Assembly (NCBI RefSeq): GCF_020991065.1
Contig: NZ_CP087710.1
Location: 1,922,001-1,986,000 of the forward strand
Source: Nocardioides okcheonensis
Lineage (GTDB): Bacteria > Actinomycetota > Actinomycetes > Propionibacteriales > Nocardioidaceae
Reading direction: 5' to 3'
DNA length: 64,000 bases
The notes beneath the pieces were generated by a model. It saw only the letters and a program-made list of their open reading frames with translations. It was not told where the DNA came from and did not search any database. Of this stretch, positions 41,267-49,241 are shown in pieces. The stretch's first letter is position 1; the number at the start of each line of letters is the position of its first letter. The translations under genes were made by a program, and so were the position numbers.

Positions 41267-41830
41267 ATGCCGCTGTCCCTCACCGAGGTCGAGGACCTCA
41301 TCGACTCGTGGGAGCTCGATCCGCGCCTCGACACCGTTCCGCACGCCACCGAGCTCCTGGCGACCATGTCCGTCGGCGATCCGGGACGGGTCGACGTGCT
41401 CCAGGTCATCGCCGATCACCAGTCCATGCGGGGGGACGTCGACGCCGCGCTCGCCACGCTCGACCTGGCCGTGGATGCCTCGGGTGAGCAGGCGGACGTC
41501 GTCGCCGCCATGCGGATCGGCTTCCTGATCGAGGCCGGTCGTGGCGCGGAGGTCGAGTCGCAGCTCGTCGAGCTCCGACGCCGTGGATCCGCACTGCCCG
41601 TCGAGGCGGTCGAGCGGGTCTGCGACGCGCTGGAGCAGGACAATAGGCTCAGCGAGGCGCAACGCTGGTACACGATCGCCTTGCGGGACCTCGACCCCCG
41701 GCTCGACCTCCCGGACCAGGACGAGACGTACCTGCTGTTCGGGCGCCTGCGAGTACGGCGCGCCCTCGGTCTTGCGTCGGACTCCTACGACGAGCTCGCC
41801 CGCGTGCTGCTGGAGGAACGCCACTTCTGA
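41267..41830 (+). CDS. TPR-like helical hypothetical protein
   Basis: 187 aa from ATG at 41267. The sequence reads as tandem helical hairpins, about 34 residues each, with alternating small and bulky residues (RVDVLQVIADHQSMRGDVDAALATLDLAVDASG; ALEQDNRLSEAQRWYTIALRDL), i.e. tetratricopeptide-like repeats. A role as protein-interaction scaffold is plausible. It follows the conserved hypothetical gene by 41 bp on the same strand. No further recognition. Confidence 0.68.
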   Translation: MPLSLTEVEDLIDSWELDPRLDTVPHATELLATMSVGDPGRVDVLQVIADHQSMRGDVDAALATLDLAVDASGEQADVVAAMRIGFLIEAGRGAEVESQLVELRRRGSALPVEAVERVCDALEQDNRLSEAQRWYTIALRDLDPRLDLPDQDETYLLFGRLRVRRALGLASDSYDELARVLLEERHF

Positions 41831-41878
41831 CCCTCTGAGCCTCTGGGTCGCCGGCGTCGCGGTCCGGCTGTGCGCCGG

Positions 41879-42259
41879 CTACACCTCGATGACGACGAGC
41901 GTCGGATCGAGCCGCGCGATGTCGTCCGGGTCCGACGTCAGCACCGCGAGGTCGCGGCGCCGCGCGTGCAGGGCGACGTGCCCGTCCACGACGTCGGCGA
42001 CGCCGCTCATCCCGCACATCACACCGACCGCGAGCGCGCTGTCCCGATCGAGATCGACGATCGCGACGTCGCTCGCGCGGAGGAACCTCGCCAGCCGCGA
42101 CTGGCGCGCACCACCTCGCCACACCTGCGCGAGGACCGGCGCCGGGACCTCCAGCGAGCCGCCCGCCGCGAACGCGCGGTCGAGCAGGACCACCACTCGG
42201 CGGTCACCGCGCTCGAGACCGATCAGCGCACCCGCGTCCAGGCACAACCCGCCTGTCAC
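41879..42259 (-). CDS. vapC: PIN-domain toxin (VapC-type), second module
   Basis: 126 aa from a GTG overlapping the antitoxin stop (GTGA). PIN-like acidic residues: Asp in GLCLDAGALIGLERGD, Glu in SLEVPAPVLAQVWRGG, Asp in VADVVDGHVALHA and Asp in VLTSDPDDIARLD. Shorter than the first VapC, typical of the compact actinobacterial subgroup. With the upstream ribbon-helix-helix protein it forms a second toxin-antitoxin pair within 3.5 kb of the first, with an unrelated antitoxin type. Confidence 0.88.
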   Translation of the reverse strand: MTGGLCLDAGALIGLERGDRRVVVLLDRAFAAGGSLEVPAPVLAQVWRGGARQSRLARFLRASDVAIVDLDRDSALAVGVMCGMSGVADVVDGHVALHARRRDLAVLTSDPDDIARLDPTLVVIEV

Positions 42260-42495
42260 GACCTGAGGCCGGCCCTCGCGAGCGCGACCTCGACCCACGT
42301 CTCGTCCTCGGCCGACAGGGGCTCCGCCGAGGCGCGCCAGTCGGCCAGGACGTCGGCGACCGACTCCCGCTCGGACTTCTCCCGCAGGGCGGAGGCGACG
42401 TACGCCGACACGGACGCTGCCTCACCGGCCGACACTGCGGCGGTCGCCGACGCGACCAGCTCGTCCGGCAGACTGACGGTGATCCGGGTACTCAT
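42256..42495 (-). CDS. vapB: Ribbon-helix-helix antitoxin (VapB-type)
   Basis: 79 aa. The N-terminus MSTRITVSLPDELVASATAAVSAGEAASVSAYVASALREK is a ribbon-helix-helix DNA-binding module; the acidic C-terminus (LSAEDETWVEVALARAG) should bind the PIN toxin. The start ATG lies just after an A/T-rich stretch (ACTTTGATCATACTC) likely to be the autoregulated promoter/operator. Confidence 0.9.
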   Translation of the reverse strand: MSTRITVSLPDELVASATAAVSAGEAASVSAYVASALREKSERESVADVLADWRASAEPLSAEDETWVEVALARAGLRS

Positions 42496-42508
42496 ACTTT
42501 GATCATAC

Positions 42509-43117
42509 TCAGCGCGGCGCAAGCGGGACCACCTTCGCCGACTCCTCTGGGAGCGGGCGCCGGCGCCGCCGGATCCGGTCGGCGTCCTGCCGGTCGATCT
42601 CGCTCTCGTAGGGCAGCGGCGGGTAGTCGCGGTACCTCGGGTCTGCCGGCGTGATCACCGCACGGGTCACCACGTTGTCCTCGACCTTGATGGCGAAGAG
42701 CTCCTTGTTGTCACGGCGGCAGCCGACCAGGGTCCCGTACAACACGTGGTCGAAGGTGAACTCGTCGAACCGCGGGTCGCCCGACGCCCGCGCGCCTTCG
42801 CGCAGGAAGTGGTCGATGACATACCGCAACCACGGCTCCATCGAGTACGACTTCTCCTTGCCACTCCACGTGATGCAGCAGCCGTGCCAGCAGACCTGCC
42901 AGTCGCACCAGAGGTTGGGCTGGCCGTGCGGTGGCCGGTTGTAGCGGTCCGTGGCCACGCCCTCGCCCGACTCCGCGGTCGGATTCCCGGGGAGCGTGTA
43001 GGGATCACCGCGGTCGTAGTGCCGGGAGCCCGCGAACGCCAGCAGGTAGTACATCTCCGCGTCGTTGAGCGGCGGGTCGATCTCGATGTGCCCGACGAAG
43101 TCCGTGCTTGATCCCAT
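42509..43117 (-). CDS. Conserved hypothetical protein with Trp/Cys-rich middle
   Basis: 202 aa. DFVGHIEIDPPLNDAEMYYLLAFAGSRHYDRGDPY at the N-terminus and NLWCDWQVCWHGCCITWSGKEKSYSMEPWLRYVIDHFLREGA in the middle are distinctive; the latter has four Cys and four Trp. The end is basic and disordered (RIRRRRRPLPEE). The pattern recurs in many actinobacteria, but I cannot name the family. Cytosolic, no membrane segment. It lies 13 bp before the antitoxin frame on the same strand, separated from it by the antitoxin promoter. Confidence 0.72.
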   Translation of the reverse strand: MGSSTDFVGHIEIDPPLNDAEMYYLLAFAGSRHYDRGDPYTLPGNPTAESGEGVATDRYNRPPHGQPNLWCDWQVCWHGCCITWSGKEKSYSMEPWLRYVIDHFLREGARASGDPRFDEFTFDHVLYGTLVGCRRDNKELFAIKVEDNVVTRAVITPADPRYRDYPPLPYESEIDRQDADRIRRRRRPLPEESAKVVPLAPR

Positions 43118-43233
43118 GCGCCCTCCTGGTGGTCGGTGGAGTTCCCAGCGTCCTCGCGTAGACGGCTCGCTTCCAGACCCGACGAGCAGCCTGTGGATGA
43201 CGACAGCGGACGAACGGCGGGTCGGGCACGCTC

Positions 43234-43686
43234 ATGGGCATGGAAGAACTGAGGCCGTACGAGCTGCGAGACCCCGAGGCCCTGATCCGTGAGGTCGCCG
43301 AGCGCGTCACCCTCGGCGAGGACACGGCCTGGCTGGCCCTGGTGCACCACCCGTCGACCGAGCAACGCCTGGTCAGGGTCGAGCCGCTGCCGGTCCCGGC
43401 GCTCCTCGATGACGCCGACGACGTCTCCCCCCACCTCCGCGCAGCGGTCGAGTCCCTGGGTGCGGGGCCGAGCCGTGGCCGAGGTCCCGAGCACATGGCG
43501 GTGACCGTCATCGTGAGGCCGGGGTTCACCGTGTTCGGGCCCAACGAGGGGGTCTGGTGCACGAGCTGGCGTCGCGCCAACCATGGCGCGTCCGCCTACA
43601 CCGGGGAGTTGATCCTGGTCACCGAGCACGGCTGGCTCGACTTCATGTCCGAGGCGTGCGGGCACGAGCCGCGGATGGCTTCGTGA
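43234..43686 (+). CDS. Hypothetical protein
   Basis: 150 aa; ATG at 43234 or 43240 are both possible, with no clear SD. The text ELRDPEALIREVAERVTLGEDTAWLALVHHPSTEQRLVRVEPLPV, then MAVTVIVRPGFTVFGPNEGVWCTSWRRANHGASAYTGELILVTEHGW reads as an alpha/beta protein with no signal peptide. Not recognised. It is convergent with the membrane protein gene, ending 3 bp from its stop. Confidence 0.65.
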   Translation: MGMEELRPYELRDPEALIREVAERVTLGEDTAWLALVHHPSTEQRLVRVEPLPVPALLDDADDVSPHLRAAVESLGAGPSRGRGPEHMAVTVIVRPGFTVFGPNEGVWCTSWRRANHGASAYTGELILVTEHGWLDFMSEACGHEPRMAS

Positions 43687-43689
43687 GCC

Positions 43690-44310
43690 TCAGGACGCAA
43701 GCGTCCGCCGCCGACCCCGGATCGCACCGGCCCGGACGTAGACCACGGTCGTCACGACGTTGAGCACCACCAGCGTGACGACGTACATCGCGAGGTTGAG
43801 CCCCGGCACGACGTCGGCGGGGAGCGTGTACGCCATCACGACCCGGGCCGCCGCGTCGGCCAGCGTGCCGGCCGCCCACCACGCGCTGGACGTGCGCCAC
43901 ATCCGGCGGAACCACTCGTCCTCGCGCCAGCGCCGCTCCCAGTCGCCGACCCAGCCGCCGCGGCCCTCGATCATCGGCCTGGCGAACTGGTAGGCCAGCG
44001 GGCGGTCGGACCAGCGCAGGCTGGCGAGGAACCAGAGGCCGACGCCGCTCGTGACGAGCGCGTCCTTGGCGAGCAGGAACCGCTCGTCGCCGGGCAGCAA
44101 CGCGACCGCGAAGCTCGCGAAGAGCAGGACGGTGAAGAATGCCTCGAGCCCGCTCGGTCGGTGGCCGCGCAGCAGCGAGACGCACGCCGGCGCGAGGGAG
44201 AGCACGGCGCCGACGACGAGAGCGGCGTAGACGCTGACGCCGAGGTGGCGCAGCAGGTAGTAGAGCGCGGTCGAGCCGGCGATCCCGACGGCCGGTCGCA
44301 CCAGGGTCAC
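43690..44310 (-). CDS. VC0807-like membrane protein
   Basis: 206 aa from a GTG overlapping the TetR stop (GTGA). Five to six hydrophobic segments: AGSTALYYLLRHLGVSVYAALVVGAVLSL, AFFTVLLFASFAVALL, LVTSGVGLWFLASL and the last pair near the C-terminus. The motif RPLAYQFARPMIEGRGG fits small membrane proteins of the VC0807 family, function unknown. Translational coupling to the TetR regulator gene implies the regulator controls this gene and itself. Confidence 0.75.
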   Translation of the reverse strand: MTLVRPAVGIAGSTALYYLLRHLGVSVYAALVVGAVLSLAPACVSLLRGHRPSGLEAFFTVLLFASFAVALLPGDERFLLAKDALVTSGVGLWFLASLRWSDRPLAYQFARPMIEGRGGWVGDWERRWREDEWFRRMWRTSSAWWAAGTLADAAARVVMAYTLPADVVPGLNLAMYVVTLVVLNVVTTVVYVRAGAIRGRRRTLAS

Positions 44311-44906
44311 GGTTCGGACCGCCCCTCGGCTCGGGTCGCGCGGTCGAAGAGCTCGACGAGCTCGCGGGCGTACGCCGCGCAGTCCAGGTCCGGGTCGGCC
44401 TGCAGCGCGAGCGGGACCGTCTCCACCGCGCGCTGGATCGTGGTCGCCATGACGGCGACGTCGAAGGAGCGCATCTCCCCCGCCTCCTGGCCTCCCCGCA
44501 GGATCCGCTCGAGGTGGGACAGGTCGCTCGGGGCGTCCATCGCGCTGCCGCCGGCGCCGGCCATCGCCACCTGGAGCAGCGCCGACATCGGCGCGCGGTG
44601 GGTGTCGGCGTAGGAGACGACGCCCTCGACGTAGGCCGCGAGCCGGCCGCGCGCGGTGTCCGCGGCCGACACCCGCGAGCCGACGTGCTCCCCGATCCCG
44701 GCCACGACGTGCTCGACGAGGGCGGCGACGAGGTCGTCCTTGCCGGCGAAGTGGTAGCTGATCAGCCGGGTGCTGGACAGGCCGCCCCGCTCCGCGATCC
44801 GCGCGAAGGTCGCCCGCGCGAAGCCCTCCTCCGCGACCACCGCGATCGTCGCATCGAGGATCTGCGCGCGACGGGCGCTCGACGCGACCGAGCGAGTTAC
44901 CTGCAT
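44307..44906 (-). CDS. TetR/AcrR family transcriptional regulator
   Basis: 199 aa. HTH: ARRAQILDATIAVVAEEGFARATFARIAERGGLSSTRLISYHFAGKDDLV. C-terminal ligand-binding helices with no recognisable specificity. The ATG lies 6 nt after TACTTT on the minus strand (leaderless-type), and an inverted repeat overlapping that -10 is the likely self-operator. It is in one operon with the VC0807-like membrane protein gene and divergent from the helicase gene. Confidence 0.93.
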   Translation of the reverse strand: MQVTRSVASSARRAQILDATIAVVAEEGFARATFARIAERGGLSSTRLISYHFAGKDDLVAALVEHVVAGIGEHVGSRVSAADTARGRLAAYVEGVVSYADTHRAPMSALLQVAMAGAGGSAMDAPSDLSHLERILRGGQEAGEMRSFDVAVMATTIQRAVETVPLALQADPDLDCAAYARELVELFDRATRAEGRSEP

Positions 44907-44912
44907 GAGTAA

Positions 44913-44933
44913 AAAGTACCCCGGCCGGGTAAC
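44913..44933 (-). promoter_or_regulatory. -10 and overlapping operator of the TetR-membrane protein operon
   Basis: TACTTT (minus strand, complement of 44913-44918) is 6 nt from the ATG. Overlapping its upstream edge is an inverted repeat TACCC-(5 nt)-GGGTA (44917-44931). A TetR dimer bound here would block its own leaderless promoter. Confidence 0.6.
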
Positions 44934-45004
44934 CCGGTCCAGCGGTCCGGGCTCGTGGGAGCATTCCCGCGACGATCCCGAGCCGACCAGGAGGGCGGTC
45001 AGCA

Positions 45005-47413
45005 GTGCCCGACCCGGACGCGCCCGTCGTGCCGCCGCTGCGCCTCCACCAGCGCGAGGCGCTCGCGGCGCTCGAGGCCGCGTGGGCCGACGCGGACCAC
45101 CCGCGGGCCTGGGTCGTCCTGCCCCCGGGCGCCGGCAAGACCCGCGTCGGGATCGAGGCGGTCGCCGCCGAGCTGCGCTCGCACCCCGACACGCGCGCCG
45201 TCGTGCTCGCCCCCAACACCGCGATCCAGGCGCAGTGGATCGCCGAGGCGCGCGCGACGGGACTCGACGCGAGCGACGACAAGACGCTCGCCAGCGCGCT
45301 GACCTGCCTGACCTACCAGTCCCTCGCCGTCTTCGACTCCGAGGCCGCGGACGAGTCCGCAACCGTCGTCGACCGGCTCCACCCCAACGGCGTCGCGCTC
45401 TTCGACCGGATCCGCGCGCAGCCCCGGCTGGTGCTCGTGCTCGACGAGTGCCACCACCTGCTCGAGGTCTGGGGGCGGCTCCTCGCCGAGCTGCTCGACG
45501 CCGTCGGCCGAGCGCACGTCCTGGCGCTGACCGCCACCCCGCCGGAGAGCCTGGCCGGCGAGCAGCGCGCCCTCGTCGACCAGCTCTTCGGCGCCATCCG
45601 CTACCGCGTCTCGGTGCCGGCGGTGGTCAAGGAGGGCCACCTCGCGCCGTTCGACGAGCTCGTCTGGCTCACCACCCCGACCCCCACCGAGGAGGACTGG
45701 CTGACCGGGGAGGCGGTCCGGTTCACCGAGCTCACCACGCTGCTCACCACCCCCGGCTTCGGCTCGGTCGGGTTCTACGCGTGGCTCACCGCCCGGTTCG
45801 TGGAGCCGGTCCCGGCCACCACCACCTGGGCGGCCCTCGCCGAGCGCGAGCCCGACCTGTGCGACGCGGCGCTGCGGATGCACCACGCCGGGCTGCTCGC
45901 CCTCCCGGCCGGCGCCCGGCTGCGCGAGGAGCACCGGTACGCCCCGTCCGCCGAGGACTGGGTCCGGCTGCTCGGCGACTGGCTGGTCCACCACGTCGCC
46001 GGGTCCGACGACCAGGTCGACGCCGAGGTGCTCGCGGTGGTCCGGGCCGCGCTGCCGTCGGTGGGCTACCAGTGGACGCGACGCGGCGTACGCCGTGGGC
46101 GCTCGACCGTCGACCGCGTGCTGGCGCGGTCGTACGCCAAGCCCGGCGCGGCCGCGCAGATCATCGCCGCCGAGCACGCCGCCATCGGCGACCGCGCGCG
46201 GGTGCTGGTGCTGTGCGACCACGAGCGGGCGTCCGCGACCGTGCCGGTCGCCCTCGAGGGCGTGCTCGACGCCGAGGCCGGGTCGGCGATCGCGGCGCTC
46301 GAGGTGCTGCTGACCGATCCGGGCACCGCCGTCCTCCGGCCGATGCTCGTCACCGGGTCCGTGGTCGCCGGAGCCGAGGAGACGCTGCACGACCTCGTCG
46401 CCTTCGTGGCCTCCCGCGATCCCGACCTCGCCGCGCGGCTCCGGGTCGAGGCGGGCTCACCGGTCGCGACCTGCTCCTCGGGCTGGACCTCGCGGACCTG
46501 GGTCACCCACGTCACCGCGTTCCTCGAGGCCGGGCGGACCCAGGTCCTGGTCGGCACCCGCGGGCTGCTCGGCGAGGGGTGGAACGCCCGCGGCGTCTCG
46601 ACGCTGATCGACCTGACCACCGCGACGACCCTGACCGCGGTCGTGCAGACCCGCGGGCGGGCGCTGCGCACCGACCCGGGCTGGCCCGACAAGGTCGCCA
46701 CCAACTGGACGGTGGTCTGCGTCTCGGAGGCCCACCCGAAGGGCGACAACGACTGGTCGCGGCTGGTTCGCAAGCACCAGAGCTTCCACGGCGTCGACGC
46801 CGACGGCGACATCGTCGACGGCGTCGCCCACATCGACGCGTCCTTCTCCCCCTTCGCTCCCCCGCCGGTCGCGTCGTTCGACGCCCTCAACGCCCGCATG
46901 CTCGTCGCGGCCGCCGACCGCGACGGCATCCGCGAGGCGTGGCGGGTGGGCGAGCCGTACGACGACGTGACGCTCGCTTCGCTGCGCGTCCGGCCGGCCG
47001 TCGCGTCGGTGCCCGCTCCGGCCGACGAGGTCGTGGCGCTGGAGCCGGTCGCGCCGTCATGGCGGCTCTCGGACACCGGGCTGACGACGGACGCGCCGCT
47101 GCCGGACCGGCGCTGGGACCCGGCCTGGGCGCTCGCCGCAGCCACCGGCGGTTTCGCGGCCGCGTCGGTCGCCGGGACCGCCGCGGCTCTGACCGTGGGC
47201 GCCGTCGGCGCGGTGGCAACGCTCGCGGACCGCCGTCGTGAGCCGCGACCAGACGGCGCTGCTGACCGGGTGGGTGCGCTCGCAGGTCGCCCTGACGTCG
47301 GGCGTCCCGCCGCTGGAGGCGGTGGCCGCCGCCGCCGCGGACGCCCTCCACGCTGCGGGCCTCACCGGGGTCGGCGCCTCGGCCCTCGCGGTCGACGTCC
47401 ACCCGGGCGGTGA
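45005..47413 (+). CDS. DEAD/DEAH-box SF2 helicase family protein (C-terminus probably frameshifted)
   Basis: 802 aa in this frame from a GTG with AGGAGG 10 nt upstream. SF2 motifs: Walker A PPGAGKT (about 40-46), DECH box (147-150), LTATP (motif III), GTRGLLGEGWNARGVSTLIDL (V) and QTRGRALRTD (VI). A hydrophobic Ala/Val/Gly segment at about 705-735 is followed by arginine-rich nonsense-like text for the last 60 codons. The next open frame, starting inside this one at 47238, continues with what looks like the native C-terminal domain. So a one-base shift near 47200-47260 probably truncates or mis-extends the protein. Function: ATP-dependent nucleic-acid translocase, role unknown. Confidence 0.85.
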   Translation: MPDPDAPVVPPLRLHQREALAALEAAWADADHPRAWVVLPPGAGKTRVGIEAVAAELRSHPDTRAVVLAPNTAIQAQWIAEARATGLDASDDKTLASALTCLTYQSLAVFDSEAADESATVVDRLHPNGVALFDRIRAQPRLVLVLDECHHLLEVWGRLLAELLDAVGRAHVLALTATPPESLAGEQRALVDQLFGAIRYRVSVPAVVKEGHLAPFDELVWLTTPTPTEEDWLTGEAVRFTELTTLLTTPGFGSVGFYAWLTARFVEPVPATTTWAALAEREPDLCDAALRMHHAGLLALPAGARLREEHRYAPSAEDWVRLLGDWLVHHVAGSDDQVDAEVLAVVRAALPSVGYQWTRRGVRRGRSTVDRVLARSYAKPGAAAQIIAAEHAAIGDRARVLVLCDHERASATVPVALEGVLDAEAGSAIAALEVLLTDPGTAVLRPMLVTGSVVAGAEETLHDLVAFVASRDPDLAARLRVEAGSPVATCSSGWTSRTWVTHVTAFLEAGRTQVLVGTRGLLGEGWNARGVSTLIDLTTATTLTAVVQTRGRALRTDPGWPDKVATNWTVVCVSEAHPKGDNDWSRLVRKHQSFHGVDADGDIVDGVAHIDASFSPFAPPPVASFDALNARMLVAAADRDGIREAWRVGEPYDDVTLASLRVRPAVASVPAPADEVVALEPVAPSWRLSDTGLTTDAPLPDRRWDPAWALAAATGGFAAASVAGTAAALTVGAVGAVATLADRRREPRPDGAADRVGALAGRPDVGRPAAGGGGRRRRGRPPRCGPHRGRRLGPRGRRPPGR

Positions 47414-47801
47414 GTACCGCTTCCGACTCGTCGGCTCCGAGGCCGACGCCGAGGCCTTCGCAGTCGCCCTCGACGAGGCGATCGGCCCGGTCGGCGCCCC
47501 GCGCTACCTCGTCTCGCGCCACACCGACGCCGCCTCCCCCGATCGGCCCGTGCGTACGCGTCGGGGTGCCCGCGCCGCCCTGCGCGCCGCCCGTCCGACG
47601 GGCGAGGCGTGGCACCCGGTCCCGGCGGCCCTCGGCCGCAACGCTCGCAGCGCCGGCCACTACCTGCGGGCGTGGAACGCCTGGGTCGGCGAGGGTCGGC
47701 TGCTCGCCGCCGCGAGGCCCGAGGGCGCCGGGGTCGTCGCCGCCGTCTCGGGCGAGGACCCGTTCGCCGCGACCACGGTGATGCGGCGGCACTGGTCCTG
47801 A
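47238..47801 (+). CDS. C-terminal domain of the DEAD/DEAH helicase in another frame, or small overlapping gene
   Basis: 187 codons from a GTG with no SD, overlapping the helicase frame by 176 nt. The text VAVDVHPGGEYRFRLVGSEADAEAFAVALDEAIGPVGAPRYLVSRH and WHPVPAALGRNARSAGHYLRAWNAWVGEGRLLAAARPEGAGVVAAVSGEDPFAATTVMRRHW is typical of the end of this helicase family as I recall it. An in-frame stop at 47190-47192 limits any upstream extension, placing a shift between there and about 47260. If the shift is real, this is the detached tail of one gene; if a sequencing error, the true helicase is near 930 aa. Confidence 0.7.
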   Translation: MSRDQTALLTGWVRSQVALTSGVPPLEAVAAAAADALHAAGLTGVGASALAVDVHPGGEYRFRLVGSEADAEAFAVALDEAIGPVGAPRYLVSRHTDAASPDRPVRTRRGARAALRAARPTGEAWHPVPAALGRNARSAGHYLRAWNAWVGEGRLLAAARPEGAGVVAAVSGEDPFAATTVMRRHWS

Positions 47802-47808
47802 CGACGGG

Positions 47809-49053
47809 TCAACCCGCATGGTCGAGCCGACCGTTGACGCCGAGCTCGGCCAGGTCGGCTGCCGCGAGCCCGGCGTTCCAGCCCTCGCTGTTGCTCACGC
47901 TCGCGCGTCGGCCGGTGCTGTGCGGGACCAGGCGGTCGAACTCCTCGGCGACCTTCTCCTCCTGCGACCGGAGCACGGGGAGCAGGTCGGCGCCGGCGGC
48001 GCGCGCCGCGTCGGCGTTGGCCCGCTCCAGCCGGTCGGCGATCCGGACGGCGTAGGCGGTGAGGAACGACTGCCGGAACGACTTCGTCCGGGCGGCCCCG
48101 CTCGCGCTCGCGCGGCGACCGTGGCGCAGCATCGCCGCGTCGGCCTGCACGAGCAGCGACGTCACCAGCAGCTCGACGGCATCGAGGTCGGTCGGCGCAC
48201 CGACCACCACGCTGAAGCCGAGGCTGTCAGCGGCCGCCGCCCGGCACCGGTTGGCCGAGGCCACGGCAGAGACGAGGATGGTCTTCGGCCGGACGTAGGG
48301 AGGGTCGAGCCAGAGACGGCGCACCTGCAGGTCGCTGCTCCCGCGGGCCGCACCAACCTCGAGGAGCCGGTCGAGCGCGTAGCGGGAGATGAGCTCCTGC
48401 GCCTTCGCCGACAGCGCCTCGGCCTCCTCGTCGAACTCGGTGGACTCCGCCTTGGCCAGCAGCGCCCGCACCCGCGCGAGCTTCGGGTGCTCCGGCCCGG
48501 CCTCCTCGGCGGTGCCGGCGATCGCGTCGGTCAGCCGCGGCGCTCCGTTCAGCTGGGCGAGCAGTCCGAGCAGCGCGGTGACGGGCTCGATGGCGCCCAG
48601 GCCGAGCGACGGCTCGTCGAGCGCCTCGATCGAGTCCCGCCACGCCTGGCTCCGTGGACTCGTCCGCTCGTGGGCGCGCAGCTCCGCCGCGAGCGCCGCG
48701 ACGTACGCCGGCCCGAGGTTGCGCCTGACCAGCTCGCCGAGGTCCGACGGCGACCAGCCGCCCTCGACCACGGCACCGACCACGTCGGACGCGAGGTCGT
48801 GCAGCACGAGCTGGACCACGTGCCTCGGGTAGGGCGCGCACCGGGCGACGAGCCGCTCCGCGGCGTGCGCGACCTCGGCGTCCGTGAGCTTCTTCAGGGC
48901 GAGCATCCGGAGCGCGAACAGCACGTGCCCCTCGACGTCGGCGCCCGCCCGTGCGGCGTCCCAGGCTTCGTCCGGCCGCACCTGACCGGGCGGCCCGCTC
49001 CGCTGATCGTTGCGCTGCCGCGTCGCCCTGCGCTTCCTGCTGTTGGCGCCCAT
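47809..49053 (-). CDS. DUF2786-domain protein
   Basis: 414 aa. The DUF2786 block is KLARVRALLAKAESTEFDEEAEALSAKAQELISRYALD (about residues 192-230), followed by VASANRCRAAAADSLGFSVVVGAPTDLDAVELLVTSLLVQADAAML, a zincin-like region found in anti-phage and conjugative-plasmid DUF2786 proteins. The N-terminus is basic (GANSRKRRATRQRNDQRSG). Function unknown. It converges with the helicase tail, ending 7 bp from it. Confidence 0.85.
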   Translation of the reverse strand: MGANSRKRRATRQRNDQRSGPPGQVRPDEAWDAARAGADVEGHVLFALRMLALKKLTDAEVAHAAERLVARCAPYPRHVVQLVLHDLASDVVGAVVEGGWSPSDLGELVRRNLGPAYVAALAAELRAHERTSPRSQAWRDSIEALDEPSLGLGAIEPVTALLGLLAQLNGAPRLTDAIAGTAEEAGPEHPKLARVRALLAKAESTEFDEEAEALSAKAQELISRYALDRLLEVGAARGSSDLQVRRLWLDPPYVRPKTILVSAVASANRCRAAAADSLGFSVVVGAPTDLDAVELLVTSLLVQADAAMLRHGRRASASGAARTKSFRQSFLTAYAVRIADRLERANADAARAAGADLLPVLRSQEEKVAEEFDRLVPHSTGRRASVSNSEGWNAGLAAADLAELGVNGRLDHAG

Positions 49054-49241
49054 CGCTCCCCCTTCGTGGTGCGCAGGACGCTACGACGACACACCGACAA
49101 GCCGCGCGGCTCCTCCACAGGCTGCCCGGCGGGACCTTCGCCCCGCCGACTGCGGGACCGTACGCCCTGACCTACGACGTCGCGTAGGAGAAGGCTCGCG
49201 GTGGAGCGAGCGACGCTCCCAACGAACCCGAGGAGCACGTC

